DNA from: Gracilaria domingensis
Taxonomy: Eukaryota > Rhodophyta > Florideophyceae > Gracilariales > Gracilariaceae
Direction: 5' to 3'
NCBI GenBank assembly: GCA_022539475.1
Contig: VCMS01000435.1
Coordinates: forward strand, 1 to 52,278
Length of the DNA: 52,278 nt
Shown here: piece by piece, positions 1-11,307 of the stretch
Layout of the letters: every line of letters begins with the position of its first letter
Numbering within the stretch: the first letter of the stretch is position 1
Made by a program: the position numbers and the translations under genes
Notes under the pieces: generated by a model
Seen by the model: the letters and a program-made list of their open reading frames with translations, nothing else
What the model was told of the DNA's origin: nothing
The model's database searches: none

Positions 1-2411
1 CAGGAACGTGTTAACATCACCGTCACCCCACGCCAAGAGTGTGTTGCGTGGCATTACGAGCACTGCAATGGTGGTAGTATTTTGTCGATTCGGTTTCCGA
101 AAAGCTTGAGCAGTACGGTATTGAGCATCAGGACTGGCGAACTGTGCCTTGCAATCCACAGCAGCAAGGGCTTTTTGCCAAGAGGTTCACCGCAACACTC
201 ATGGAACTTTGGTTCAGGTAATAGTTGCTACAAGATGGCCCAACCAGCTTTTGGGCTGAGGCTCTGAAGTTTCTGTGTATGTGCGCAACAGATGACTGCA
301 CAGCGCTTCCGAGTGACGTGACGGTGCCGTTTGAGCTGTGGCAATGACGAAGCCTGATCTAGCAATCTGCGTTTTTGGATAGCCGTTGCTGGTACCAAGG
401 TGGTTGTCAAAGTGAAGAAGGCTGAAGAGCGTTGCAGTGGAAGCCATCTCGTTGGGGTAGACTCAGGGCTCCACGGGTAAACAAGTATGTGGGACAGCCA
501 GAAAAAGAAGGTGATTGTGTCACGAGATTGTGAGGTTGACTAGTGCTCTGCACTGAAGTGACGAGCACTCTCGAAGACGAGGACTATGCGGATAATCGAC
601 TTGGTTGAAAGTCGGGACTGCTGAAGCCCCAATCCGACACATCGCCCATCCTTCTGAGATGCCATCTGCACCAGCTTCCATGAGAGTACCACGAATGCCA
701 GTACGGATGAACACACCACACCAGTCCCACAAGATGACCGGAAGTGACAGAGATGCAGCCCATTCGTAGATCCACGCGTCAGAGAAAGACGCCATCTCGT
801 GGTGGCGTGGTGCCAGTGCTTTCCTTACAGCCAGTGATGATACTCCTTCGTCGTACGGTGACGCAGTGTCACGACCTGATTCGAAGCTTGGAAGAAGGCG
901 ATGAAGAGTGAGTACGAGTCATTGTGGAGCATGACACATGGGATCTAGTGCCAAGGCAGCAGACAGCACGTGGATTTCGTCGCAAGTGGTGTATGTAAGA
1001 AGTTGAGGTTCGTCATCTGTGAAACCGACAGTGCGTTAAAAGCTCGTCGGTGGGTTGGCAAGAGGCTTTCTGCCGATCGAGGTGAGGACTTTCATGAGAT
1101 ATAATGCACTGTGCTGAAGTTCACATCCATCTGAATGATCTGTCATCCATGCGTAACGAGACTTCCACTTGCACGCAGATGGATGTAAGACTGCCTTTTC
1201 TGAACGGTGACCTTGACGAGACAGTGCTATGGAGCAGCCAATGGGGGTTCACACCGCAGAGAAAGGAGACTTGGTGTGCCGATGAAGGAAAGCGATTAGG
1301 GCTTTAGACGAAGCACCAAGACCAGTGGCACGCCAAGATATACGCCTTCCTTGTTGGTGAAAAATCATCAAGCCGAAATGACGCAGACGAGTGTGTCTAC
1401 ACCGGCATCATCTGGGTTTTCTTGTTATCATTGCTACTGTAATGAGATGATTCTGATTGCGAGTCCGAGCATGAAAACGTGGAACGTGTGAAGACAGAGC
1501 TGTCAAGGTCGTTTCCGCATGAAGGACTCAAAGAGCTCGCATGGTTCTTGGTTTGAAATCCATCGAGAAAGAACAAGCGAGAGCAGTACTTGACTCAGTC
1601 CGCGTACACGAACAAGGTCCTGGAGCGATTTGGCATGCAGCTGCGAAACCCCGTTGACACTCCTATGGAGTGCGGTGTGGACTTTGTCTGTTGAGGAGGA
1701 AGTGCTCACGCATGTACCGTATCGTCAGGCGATTGGCTGCCTCATGTATCTGTCTGTGGGAACTCGTCCAGACATCTCATATGCTGTGGCTAAGCTGGCC
1801 AAGTATTGTTGAGAAGCCGGGAAACACTCACTGGAAGGCGGTCAAGCGTGTTCTTCGCTACCTCAATGGCACTACCACGTTCGGGTGACGTATGGCTCCA
1901 GCACTGATTTGCAACTGCACGGCTATGTGGACTCTGACTGGGCTGGCGATGTTGCCAACCGCAAGTCCACTAGTGGATACTTGTTCATATGTGCGGTGGT
2001 GCTGTGTCGTGGTCTTCTCGTCAACAGGAGGTAGTTGCTCTGTCGAGTGCAGAGGCTGAGTACTGGCTTGTGCTCTGGCACAAGGAGGCGATCTGGCTTA
2101 GGCGACTTTGGAACGGCATTGGCAGTGTGATTGGCATGGAAGCAGAGGGTCTGTGAAGCTGCTGGTTGAACCAACTCCATGTATGTTGACAACCAGGGCA
2201 GCATTGACCTTGCTCGAAATGGAGTGGTGAACAGGAGAACCAACACATTGAGATTCGGTTCCACTTCACTCGAGAAGCTGTGCAGGCCAAGTCGATGTAC
2301 TGTTCTACTGCCGACGGATTCCATGGTTGCCGACATGCTGAATAAGCCACTTGCGCGAGTGAAGCACGAGAGGTTCTGCGAAGCCGGTGGGTGATCCACA
2401 TAGAAGTTTGA
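1..2411 (+). pseudogene. Family A copia pol fragment (integrase to RNase H), decayed
   Basis: The sequence aligns by eye with the pol of the intact-looking copies, from the middle of integrase through the integrase C-terminus, reverse transcriptase and RNase H to the TGA at 2409-2411. The window edge cuts off the 5' part. Recognisable pieces include the conserved reverse transcriptase stretch near 1180-1220 and the LTR-proximal RNase H block near 1700-1890. The reading frame is broken every few tens of bases by one-base insertions and deletions, while substitutions are few. No long frame survives, so no protein is expected. The RNase H C-terminus near 2240-2270 keeps the base that copies 1, 2 and 4 have lost, so this copy is not derived from their shared defective source. 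The indel-rich decay could be biological or could be unpolished long-read error. Confidence 0.85.
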
Positions 2412-2419
2412 AGTCAGTG

Positions 2420-2431
2420 ACAGAGGGGGGG
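2420..2431 (+). other. Polypurine tract of family A fragment
   Basis: ACAGAGGGGGGG sits directly before the 3' LTR. This is the expected place and composition for the plus-strand primer of an LTR retrotransposon. Confidence 0.75.
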
Positions 2432-3200
2432 TGTGGGATGTTGACCCTGTGCTGTCACTGAAAACCAAAGTGCTGGGGAGCATGGGCTGTTTTGGAGGGT
2501 GCCGTTGGAAAGCGCATATGCGCCTCTGGCGAACTCAACGTGAAACGGGCTTCTGATTTGGCTACTGCAAATGGTCATATGCATTGTGGTTGGTACAAGT
2601 GTTGTGGCGCTAATGGGTTGTGTACGGTGTACACGGTGTAGCTAGTACACTGGGCATACTGTACATGATGCACAGGGTATACACGTATGTACGTGGACAT
2701 GTAGGACAGCTTGATGTAACTTGGCACTATGGTGAAGAGTTGATGCGGGTGTCAAGAGGATTACAGTGTGGTGTTGTTGGTGACGTAGGACTTGGAGTGA
2801 GTTTGCGGTGAAGTGTTGTTGGTGAGCTTGTACGTAACTTTTATGGTGTGGTGTACGGATTACAGTGTGTTGTCACTATGTGAATCTGTGCATGGTCATG
2901 GTTATGTGTAGGCACGTAACTTGTTGTGCACTGTTGTGCACTGTTGTGCTTTGTTGTTGTAAGCTGGCATGATAGTGTGGGAGTGTTACGATGTTATGTT
3001 AGAAGATGATTGGGAGTATTGAGTGTCTCTAGCTAGTGGTTTAGGTATTGCTTGGAGTTGGAGGTTTGCGATGGTTGCGCAAAGTAGTTCTATATAAGCG
3101 GTGACTGGAGCGCCTCCAGTAATTCCGAGCCAGAGCTGGCGAACTTCCTTCATTCCCCATCCTTTCTTCAACCTTCCCTTCTCAGCTTCAACCTCTATCA
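2432..3200 (+). repeat. Family A 3' LTR
   Basis: It starts TGTGGGATG (family consensus TGTTGGATG) and ends CTCTATCA. It follows a purine tract and the end of pol. It contains the GCGCATATGCGC-type palindrome region, the inverted CCAAT box, the GTGCAC-rich repeat zone, a TATATAAG box near 3095 and the shared GCCAGAGCTGGCGAACTTCC block. Several one-base indels distinguish it from the LTRs of copies 1-4. It is followed by the interior of a family B LTR, so this A copy probably inserted into a B LTR. Confidence 0.85.
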
Positions 3201-3702
3201 GTTTACAGGTACTTGTTGATGACGTGGGACTTGTGTGTCTGGTACCTACACTACGTTGTCGTGTGCGGACTACAGCGTGCAAGCAACACGTGAGGTGTAG
3301 TGTGATGTTCCGTAAGCACGGCTGGTCATGATGGTGAGGTTTTGCTTTGTGTGTATGCATGGTCGTGTTACTATGGTGAGCTGTCATATTGTTGACTGCA
3401 TTGATGTGTAGTGTTTGTGGTCTGCTGTCGAAATGTGTCGGTACACTGTCAGGGACGTGCATGGCTACTACATGGTGTGCATTGTTGTGCATTGTTGTGC
3501 ACTGCTGTGCAGTAGTGTACGGAATTTTTGTGCACTGTTTTACACTGTTGTGCGTTGTTGTGCACTGCTGTTGTAAGCAGTTTGGCACTGTTATCGTGTT
3601 ATGTCCGTAGATGATTGGTAGTATTGAGTGTCTCTGGTTAGTGAGTTGCATATTGGTCAGATGTGGAGTCACATGATGGAGTAGCGAAGAAGTGCTATAT
3701 AA
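3201..3702 (+). repeat. Family B LTR fragment (interior to TATA box)
   Basis: It matches the B LTR from the GTTTACAGGTACTTGTTG segment through the GTGCAC repeat zone and stops right after GTGCTATATA, where a second B LTR begins. The U5 end is missing here. The upstream boundary is the end of a family A LTR. Confidence 0.8.
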
Positions 3703-3779
3703 TGTTGGAAGTCATGCTGTCACTGACATCAAGCAGCTGAGATGGGTGAAGTCTAGAATGGTACTTGCTATGTGAAAGC
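3703..3779 (+). repeat. Family B LTR, first 77 bp
   Basis: It starts TGTTGGAAGTCATGCTG, the B LTR 5' end, and runs only 77 bases before a family A LTR start (TGTTGGATG) interrupts it. It abuts the TATA box of the preceding B LTR fragment. The same LTR start is seen at 13616, 44475, 48001 and 51596. Confidence 0.8.
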
Positions 3780-4551
3780 TGTTGGATGTTGACGCTGTGC
3801 TGTCACTGAAAACCAAAAGTGCTGGAGAGCATGGGCTGTTTTGGAGGGTGCCGTTGGAAAAGCGCATATGCGCCTCTGCGAAACTCAACGTGAAACGGGC
3901 TTCTGATTGGCTACTGCAAATGGTCATATGCATTGTGGTTGGTACAAGTGTTGTGGCGCTAATGGGTTGTTTTCGGGGTACACGTGTGTAGCTAGTACAC
4001 TGGGATACTGTACATGATGCACAGGGTACACACGTATGTACGTGGACATGTAGGACAGCTTGATGTAACTTGGGCACTATGGTGAAGAGTTGATGCGGTG
4101 TCAAGAGGATTACAGTGTGGTGTTGTTGGTGACGTAGGACTTGGAGTGAGTTTGCGGTGAAGTGTTGTTGGTGAGCTTGTACGTAACTGTTATGGTGTGG
4201 TGTACGGATTACAGTGTGTTGGCACTATGTGAATCTGTGCATGGTCATGGTTATGTGTAGGCACGTAACTTGTTGTGCACTGTTGTGCACTGTTGTGCTT
4301 TGTTGTTGTAAGCTGGCATGATAGTGTGGGAGTGTTACGATGTTATGTTAGAAGATGATTGGTAGTATTGAGTGTCTCTAGCTAGTGGTTAGGTATTGCT
4401 TGAGTTGGAGTTGTGCGATGGTTGCGCAAAGTAGTTCTATATAAGCGGTGACTGGAGCACCTCCAAGTAAATTCCGAGCCAGAGCTGGCGAACTTCCTTG
4501 CATTCCCCATCCTTCTCTGTCAACTTTCCTATCCAGCTATAACCTCTATCA
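3780..4551 (+). repeat. Hybrid LTR: A-type U3, B-type U5 tail
   Basis: It opens as family A (TGTTGGATG, the GCGCATATGCGC palindrome near 3863 and the A TATA box near 4438). After the shared GCCAGAGCTGG block the last 50 bases follow family B instead (TCAACTTTCC, then CCAGCTATAACC). It is followed directly by a primer site and a B-type leader, so it acts structurally as the 5' LTR of the B element that extends to 21406. The simplest explanation is recombination between A and B sequence within the conserved block. Confidence 0.75.
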
Positions 4552-4566
4552 GGTTATGGGCCCAGC
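4552..4566 (+). other. Primer-binding site (initiator tRNA-Met half type)
   Basis: GGTTATGGGCCCAGC starts at the base after the LTR. It is complementary to the anticodon stem-loop of eukaryotic initiator tRNA-Met (GCTGGGCCCATAACC, CAT anticodon). Drosophila copia is known to prime from this internal part of a cleaved tRNA. Confidence 0.85.
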
Positions 4567-5456
4567 CCCGCTGACCTCTGCCGTTGTCGTTCCTCTGAGG
4601 TTTCCCTTTCGCCGCTCTCCCTCACCGCGCCGTGTTGTTGAACGCCGTTTTTGATGTTTTCGATGTTTGTTTGCCGTCGTGTTTGTTGTCGTTGACCGGT
4701 TGGTGGTGTTGTATTTCCCTTTTGGTTTGCGTTCCTCCCTGAGGGCGTTTGGTGGTAGTGGTTCGACGTTGTTCTACTTTCGTGATTCTGTTTGGTTTCT
4801 CGTTCATTTTCGTTTTCGTCGATCGCTATCCGCTTTGTTTGTTTCTCGCCTCTGTTTTCGTTGTTGTGATCCCCGTGTCGTGTTTGCGGGTTCTGATCCG
4901 AGAGGTTGAGTACCGTTGTCGTTGAAGTCTGTGCACTTGTGTGTTGTGCTCAGCATTCGTTTTTCGTTGAAGTCCGGGCACTGCCTGTGTGCTCGGCATT
5001 TGTGGTGATCACTTGGGTTTCGGTGCGACGAGCGGTTGATCCGAGCAATCGGGGACGTTAGTCTGGCGGCTTGAACCAATTCGGACGCGCTGCGAGCGGC
5101 TCCCACCGGTCCTTCGGGGCAGATAACGGTGTCGGTCGGAAGACCTGGTAGTACCGCGAGGCTGAAGTTGACGGGGTGCCGTGACGTACTGCATCGAACA
5201 GGGGTGGTTCACCTTTGTTGTGTGTGACCTGACTGTGTGTTGGGTTCTTGATCTGTTGGGAAGACAAACTGAAACGAGCTTTTGATCCGTACTGCTGCGG
5301 TGGTGCGGGGAGGCGACGTGTCGTAGGCTGACCTCCTTTTCAGGATCAGGCCGCTTGTGAACTTGATTGTTTGCTTGCTAGAAGCGTACCTCGGTTTGTC
5401 ATAGTACCTGCAGTATCAGGGTCGCGCAAGTTCTTGCAAGAGACCAGAGAGGGTTT

Positions 5457-5640
5457 AACTTGGTGAAGGCATATCTTTGGTCACTAACCATCCTCTGGAC
5501 GTCTCGTAGAGAGCGACGCGCCTTCTCCTGGAACGCAGGAGGAGGTAGACAGAAGAAAGTCGTTTCCTACCCGGAGAGTCTCCGGGGGTCAGGGGTCCGA
5601 CTCCCTAGGGTACCAGGAATCTTAGTTCCTTATGCACCCG
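5457..5640 (+). ncRNA. Conserved structured leader RNA element
   Basis: The block opens with TGGTGAAGGCATATCTTTGG and ACTAACC, followed by CTGGACGTCTCGTA. Three successive hairpins follow: CTCCTG/CAGGAG, CCCGG/CCGGG and AGGGG/CTCCCT. It ends near GGAATCTTAGTTCC and CACCCG. The same block occurs in the leaders of all A, B and C copies. The C version carries paired base changes in the stems (see findings). Its function is unknown; RNA packaging, dimerisation or translation control are candidates. Confidence 0.6.
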
Positions 5641-5672
5641 ATCGCTTGCAGTTTGTTGTTGTTATGCTCGCT

Positions 5673-6342
5673 ACAGTTCAGGAGGTGGAGTGTTTCCTGC
5701 CTGAGACTGTGTGTGTGAGATTCGTTTATGACACTTCCTGGGTGTTTGTTGTTGAACATGTCTGAGCTCTTCTTTGTATCAACTTTGGAAGTTGCGATGT
5801 TACTTGTCCGTTGTTATCGTGACTTCCTTACGCAGGCTCAGAAGGTTGTCGTTATGTATGCCCGGGATGTGTGCTGTGCTCTTCGCTTTACTTATATTGT
5901 ACCGGAAGGTTGCTATTTGTTGCATGTCCGGTGTGTATGGAAGAGCTGTTTGACTCAGGAGGTTGAGTGTTTCATGCCTGAGTGTGTAGGACATCATTTG
6001 TATGGACGGGCCTCGAAGGTTGTCATTTGCAGTCCAGGATGCTGTGTTGCAATTCTCTTTGTGTGTTATTCGGGAAGGTTGCTGTGCTTTTGCATGTCCG
6101 CTGTTTGAAGAGATTTGTTGAGCTGGAAGGTTGCTCTGTTTTGCATGTCCAGCTGTTATGAAGTGATTTGAACGGAAGGTTGCTACTTGTGCATGTCGGT
6201 GTTCAGAAAATAGGTCTGCCATAAGTGCGTGTGTTTGCATGTCTGGTGAAGTACTGTGATTAATGTCTCGAGAGTTGTTATGTGTTACATGCTGAGCAAC
6301 ATTGTTTTCGGTGTCTAGAATGTGGTCACTGTGACGTCTAGA
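5673..6342 (+). repeat. Hairpin array of family B (shortest version)
   Basis: About 11 hairpins follow one another, each a 5-9 bp stem around a loop of roughly 17-22 nt that begins AGGTTG and ends CATG. Clear examples are the ACCGGA/TCCGGT, ACTCAGG/CCTGAGT and AGCTGGA/TCCAGCT stems. Several hairpins here are damaged by one-base losses. The middle units seen in the tandem copies at 46.9-47.2 kb are absent, so unit number varies between copies. Confidence 0.7.
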
Positions 6343-6467
6343 TCTTTTGAAGGACTCTGAGGTGCATTTGGTTCGAGAGAAGTTCAAGCCAGTGAGAGAG
6401 GAGGGTGTCAGAGTACATCCTCAGACTTAGGCTTTCACTGTCTGTTGTTGATATCTGTTGACCGGAA

Positions 6468-6471
6468 GCTG
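6468..6471 (+). other. Target-site duplication, left side of copy 1
   Basis: GCTG here is repeated at 13337-13340 on the other side of copy 1. One extra base can be assigned either to the duplication or to the LTR ends, so it may be 5 bp. The uninterrupted site (GGAAGCTGTTGTCTTCG) is present in the B copies near 47705 and 51298. Confidence 0.7.
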
Positions 6472-7254
6472 TGATAGAGGTTGAAGCTGAAAGGGAAGGT
6501 TGAAGAAAGGATGGGGGAATGAAGGGAAGTTCGCCAGCTCTGGCTCGGAATTTACTTGGAGGCGCTCGAGTCACCGCTTATATAGAACTACTTTGCGCAC
6601 CATCGCACAACTCCAACTCCAAGCAATACCTAAACCACTAGCTAGAGACACTCAATACTACCAATCATCTTCTAACATAACATGGTAACACTGCCACACT
6701 ATCATGACAGCTTACAACAACAAAGCACAACAACGCACAACAGTGCACAACCGTGCACATCAAGTTACGTGCCTACACATAACCATGACCATGCACAGAT
6801 TCACATAGTGCCAACACACTGTAATCCGTACACGCCACCATAACAGTTACGTACAAGCTCACCAACTAACACGTCACCACAAACTCACTCCAAGTCCTAC
6901 GTCACCAACAATACCACAGTGTAAACCTCTTGACAGCGCATCTACTCTTCACCATAGTGCCAAGTCACATGAAGCTGTCCTACATGTCCACGTACATACG
7001 TGTGTACCCTGTGCATCATGTACAGTATGCCCAGTGTACTAGCTACACACGTGTACCCCGGAAACAACCCATTAGCGCCACAACACTTGTACAACCACAA
7101 TGCATATGACCATTTGCAGTAGCCAATCAGAAGCCCGTTTCACGTTGAGTTTGCGCAGAGGCGCATATGCGCTTTTCCAACGGCACCCTCCAAAACAGCC
7201 CATGCTCCCCAGCACTTTTGGTTTTCAGTGACAGCACAGGGTCAACATCCAACA
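6472..7254 (-). repeat. 3' LTR of copy 1
   Basis: Read on the plus strand it runs from TGATAGAGG to CATCCAACA, the reverse complement of TGTTGGATG...CCTCTATCA. It carries the palindrome GCGCATATGCGC, an inverted CCAAT box, the GTGCAC repeat zone and a TATA box. Confidence 0.9.
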
Positions 7255-7266
7255 CCCCCCCTCTGT
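7255..7266 (-). other. Polypurine tract of copy 1
   Basis: In sense orientation it reads ACAGAGGGGGGG, directly before the 3' LTR and 8 bases after the pol stop codon. Confidence 0.8.
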
Positions 7267-7274
7267 CACTGACT

Positions 7275-10200
7275 TCAAACTTCTATGTGGATCACACCAC
7301 CGGCTTCGCGGAACCTCTCGTGCTTCACTCGCGCAAGTGGCTTATTCAGCATGTCGGCAACCATGGAATCCGTCGGGCAGTAGAACAGCACAATCGACTT
7401 GGCCTGCAGAGCTTCTCGAGTGAAGTGGAACCGAATTCAATGTGCTTGGTTCGCCTGTTCACCACTCCATTTCGAGCAAGGTCAATGCTGCCCTGGTTGT
7501 CAACATACATGGGAGTTGGTTCAACCAGCAGCTTCACAGACCCGTCTGCTTCCATGCCAATCACACTGCCAATGCCGTTCCAAAGTCGCCTAAGCCAGAT
7601 CGCCTCCTTGGTGCCAGAGCACAAGCTCACGTACTCAGCCTCTGCACTCGACAGAGCAACTACCTCCTGTTGACGAGACGACCACGACACAGCACCACCG
7701 CACATCATGAACAAGTATCCACTAGTGGACTTGCGGTTGGCAACATCGCCAGCCCAGTCAGAGTCCACATAGCCGTGCAGTTGCAAATCGGTGCTGGAGC
7801 CATACGTCAACCCGAACGTGGTAGTGCCATTGAGGTAGCGAAGAACACGCTTGACCGCCTTCCAGTGAGTGTTTCCCGGCTTCTCAACATACTTGGCCAG
7901 CTTAGCCACAGCATATGAGATGTCTGGACGAGTTCCCACAGAGAGATACATGAGGCAGCCAATCGCCTGACGATACGGTACATGCGTGAGCACTTCCTCC
8001 TCAACAGACAAGTCCACACCGCACTCCATAGGAGTGTCAACGGGTTTCGACAGCTGCATGCCAAATCGCTCCAGGACCTTGTTCGTGTACGCTGACTGAG
8101 TCAAGTACAGCTCTCGCTTGGTTCTGTCTCGATGGATTTCAAATCCAAGAACCATGCGAGCTTCTTTGAGGTCCTTCATGCGGAAACGACTTGACAGCTC
8201 TGCCTTCACACGTTCCACGGTTTTCATGCTCGGACTCGCAATCAGCAAGTCGTCAACATACAGAGCAATGATAACCAAGAAACCCAGTATGATCCCGGTG
8301 TAGACACACTCGTCTGCGTCATTCGGCTTGAGGTGCATTTCACCAACAAGGAAGGCGTATATCTTGGCGTGCCACTGTCTTGGTGCTTGTCTAAGCCCAT
8401 AGATCGCTTTCTTCAGTCGGCACACCAAGTCCTCCTTTCCCTGCTGTGTGAATCCCATTGGCTGCTCCATGTACACTGTCTCGTCAAGGTCACCGTTCAG
8501 AAAGGCAGTCTTCACATCCATCTGGTGCAAGTGGAAGTCTCGTACGGCAGTCACTGACAGGATCATTCTGATGGATGTGAACTTCACCACAGGTGCATAT
8601 GTCTCTGAGAAGTCCACACCCTCGATCTGCAGGAAGCCTCTTGCAACCACACGAGCCTTGTAACGCACTGTCGGTTCACCAGATGACGAAGCCTCATACT
8701 TCTGTACATACACCCACTTGGACGAAATCACGTTGCTGTCTGCTGGCCTTGGCACTAGATCCCATGTGTCATGCTCCATCAATGACTCGTACTCACTCTT
8801 CATCGCCTTCTTCCAAGCTTCGGAATCAGGACGTGACACTGCGTCACCGTACGACGAAGGAGTATCATCACTGGCTGTAAGGAAAGCACTGGCACCACGC
8901 CACCACGAGGATGGCGTCTTTCTCTGACGTGTGGATCTACGAAGGGGCTGCGTCTCTGTCACTTCCGGCTCATCTTGTGGAACTGGTGTGGTGTCTTCAT
9001 CCGTACTGGCATTCGTGGTACTCTCATGAGAAGCTGGTGCAGAAGGATCATCTTCAGAATGATCGGCGGATGTGTCGGAGGTTGGGGCTTCAGCAGATAC
9101 CGACTTGTCGACCAAGTCGATATCCGCATAGTCCTCGTCTTCAGAGTGCTCGTCACTTTCAGTTGCAGAGCACTCGTCAAACCTCACATCTCGTGACACA
9201 ATCACCTTCTTCTTCTGGCTGTCCCACAACTTGTACCCGTGGGAGCCTGAAGTGTACCCAATGAAGATGGCCTCCACTGCACGCTCTTCCAGCTTCTTCA
9301 ACTTGTGATCAACCACCTTGTACCAGCAACGGCTACCAAACACACGCAGATTGCTCAGATCAGGCTTCTGTCCATGCCACAGCTCAAACGGCGTCACGTC
9401 ACTCGGAAGCGCTTTGCAGGTCACTCTGTTGCGCACATACACAGAAACATTCAGAGCCTCAGCCCAAAAGCTTTTTGGCACATTCTTGTGATGCAACATT
9501 GACCTGACCAAGTCCATGAGTGTGCGGTTGAACCTCTCGGCAAGCCCGTTCTGCTGTGGATTATAAGGCACAGTTCGCTGATGCTCAATACCGTACTGCT
9601 CAAGCTTTTCGGAGAACCGATTGGACAAGTACTCACCACCATTGTCAGTGCGTAATGCACGCAACACACTCTTGCGAGCGGTGATGGTTAACACTTTCCT
9701 GCCCATCTGGTTCTCCACAAACCTGAGCCACTTGATGAACATCCGGAACACCTCATCCTTCGTCTTGAGCATGTACAAGAAGCAGTAGCGGCTGTGGTCA
9801 TCGATGAATGTGACAAAGTAGTGCGAGCCTCCCAAGGACTTCACGTTCACTGGACCCGATATATCAGAGTGTACCAGGTCCAGTACGTGTTCAGCTCGTT
9901 CCCCCCCTTGCTTGGGAGTCGGAGCACGGGTTGCTTTGCCCACTACACAAGAGCCACACACATCCAGCTTCTGAGCCACATCCACATTCAGACCTGACAC
10001 AACACCGTTTCGAGCCATCTGCTTGATGCCTTCCACATTCACATGAGCCATTCGAGCATGCCAAAGAGACAAGTCTGACACAAGCGCACTGTCCGTGTCC
10101 GTGAACTGATCTGCAGCAGTGCAAAGGTAGTACAGGTCTTTGACGCGGCGCCCAACGGCAACCACTTTTGACCCCTTGTACACACATACCTTTTCTTTGT

Positions 10201-11307
10201 CAAACACTACCGTGCAGCCCAGATCACAAATCTGTGACACAGACAACAAATGGTACCGTAAGTTGGGCACGTGTACCACCTGCTTTAGCTTGCACTTACG
10301 CTTGGACCCTTCAACTGTCAGATCGAGCTCCACACTTCCGTGACCAACAGACTGCAACTTGGAATCATTGCCGATACTCACACCCGACGACACCTTTGTC
10401 TCGTACGTTTGGAACATTGAGTCATCATAAGTCATGTGCGCAGTAGCTCCAGAGTCAACAATCCAGTCACTGTTAGTGGCCTTGTCGGCACCATTCGCAA
10501 TGAGGCATACAAAGTCAGAATCGCTGCCGCCCGTACCTTGCTCATCGTTGAGCGCGGTATGTACACTTGGGTGAGCAGCATCGATCTGATCCTTGTTAGC
10601 CCCATCACGTTGCTTTTTGAAACAGTTCTTCTGGATATGACCCTTTATGCCACAATAGTAACACACAACCGACTTCAATGACTTCCTACGAAACTGGCGT
10701 CCCAAGAGTGCAGCATCAACACCGGACTCCTCCTTGGCACGATCACTCATACGTTGCTCTTCTTGCAATAGACGGCTCTTCACAAACTCCATGGTGAGTT
10801 GGCGATCTCCGATCGTGGTGTCAATTGCAACAATGAGGTGCTCAAAACGATCCGGAAGTCCACATAGAGCAGCCATAGCAATGTCCTCTTCTTCAACGTT
10901 GACGTCCATACTCTTGAGGTCGGAGGCCAAGTGCCGAACACGATTGATGAATTGCAACATCTTCTCGTCCTCGCGCATTTTGACAGAGTAGAAGCACGTC
11001 TGGCGTTGATTCGGTTAAGAAGAGTCTTACGTTGAAACACATTGCAAATGGCCTTCCATGCGTCAGCAGCAGTCTCGATGTCTCGAATGTGATCCAAGTG
11101 CTCGTCGGCAAGCGTGAGTCCAATGATAGCTCTAGCCCTTTCGTCGCGGATTTGCCACTTTACCAGTTCCTCTTCATCCGTGGGTGCAGAAGTGGTGAGA
11201 TGGTTCTTGAGGTCTTTCAGTGCAAGTACATACTGAATCTTCTGCTTCCAAGTATGGAAGTTATCCTCACCCAACTTCTCGATCTTGAGCCCACTAAACG
11301 AGTCCAT
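7275..11307 (-). pseudogene. Copia Gag-Pol polyprotein, copy 1 (two frameshifts)
   Basis: Copia elements make one polyprotein: capsid/nucleocapsid, aspartic protease, integrase, reverse transcriptase and RNase H, used for reverse transcription in virus-like particles and integration in the nucleus. The start is the ATG at 11307 (MDSFSGLK). Approximate residue positions: zinc knuckle CX2CX4HX4C at 216-229, protease DSGA at 285-288, integrase HHCC (H417, H422, C451, C454), catalytic D482, D555 and E591, reverse transcriptase YVDD at 1017-1020, then RNase H. A one-base loss near 10991 breaks gag; the main 1,210-codon frame opens downstream at 10978. A second loss near 7435, in the RNase H C-terminus, replaces the last 60 or so residues. 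Both are shared with copy 2, so they predate this insertion. No full-length protein is expected. Confidence 0.92.

Larger units (their letters stand above)
4567..6471 (+). mobile_element. Family B internal region, 5' part
   Basis: This is the internal domain of a non-autonomous copia-type element. It has a leader of about 1.1 kb related to that of family A (pyrimidine-rich start, then the conserved structured block at 5457-5640). From 5673 it has the hairpin array in place of gag-pol. There is no gag, protease, integrase or reverse transcriptase similarity in any frame. Short open frames are not shared in frame with other copies. The region is split at 6471 by the minus-strand family A copy 1 and resumes at 13337. 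Confidence 0.8.

Noticed and set aside
5457..5500. Spliceosomal intron branch point (TCACTAACC, and TACTAACC in family C)
   Set aside because: The branch-like motif is conserved, but no 5' splice site and no conserved downstream AG fit both A/B and C (GTCTCGTAG versus GTCTCGTACG).
5457..5640. Group I intron or hammerhead ribozyme in the leader
   Set aside because: I found no convincing catalytic core: CTGATGA...GAAA was not seen, and the P7/guanosine-site elements of group I introns could not be placed.
9969..10400. Short plus-strand frames opposite the copia pol (for example 98 and 92 codons)
   Set aside because: They recur in every copy only because they mirror the conserved pol on the other strand; none resembles a known protein.
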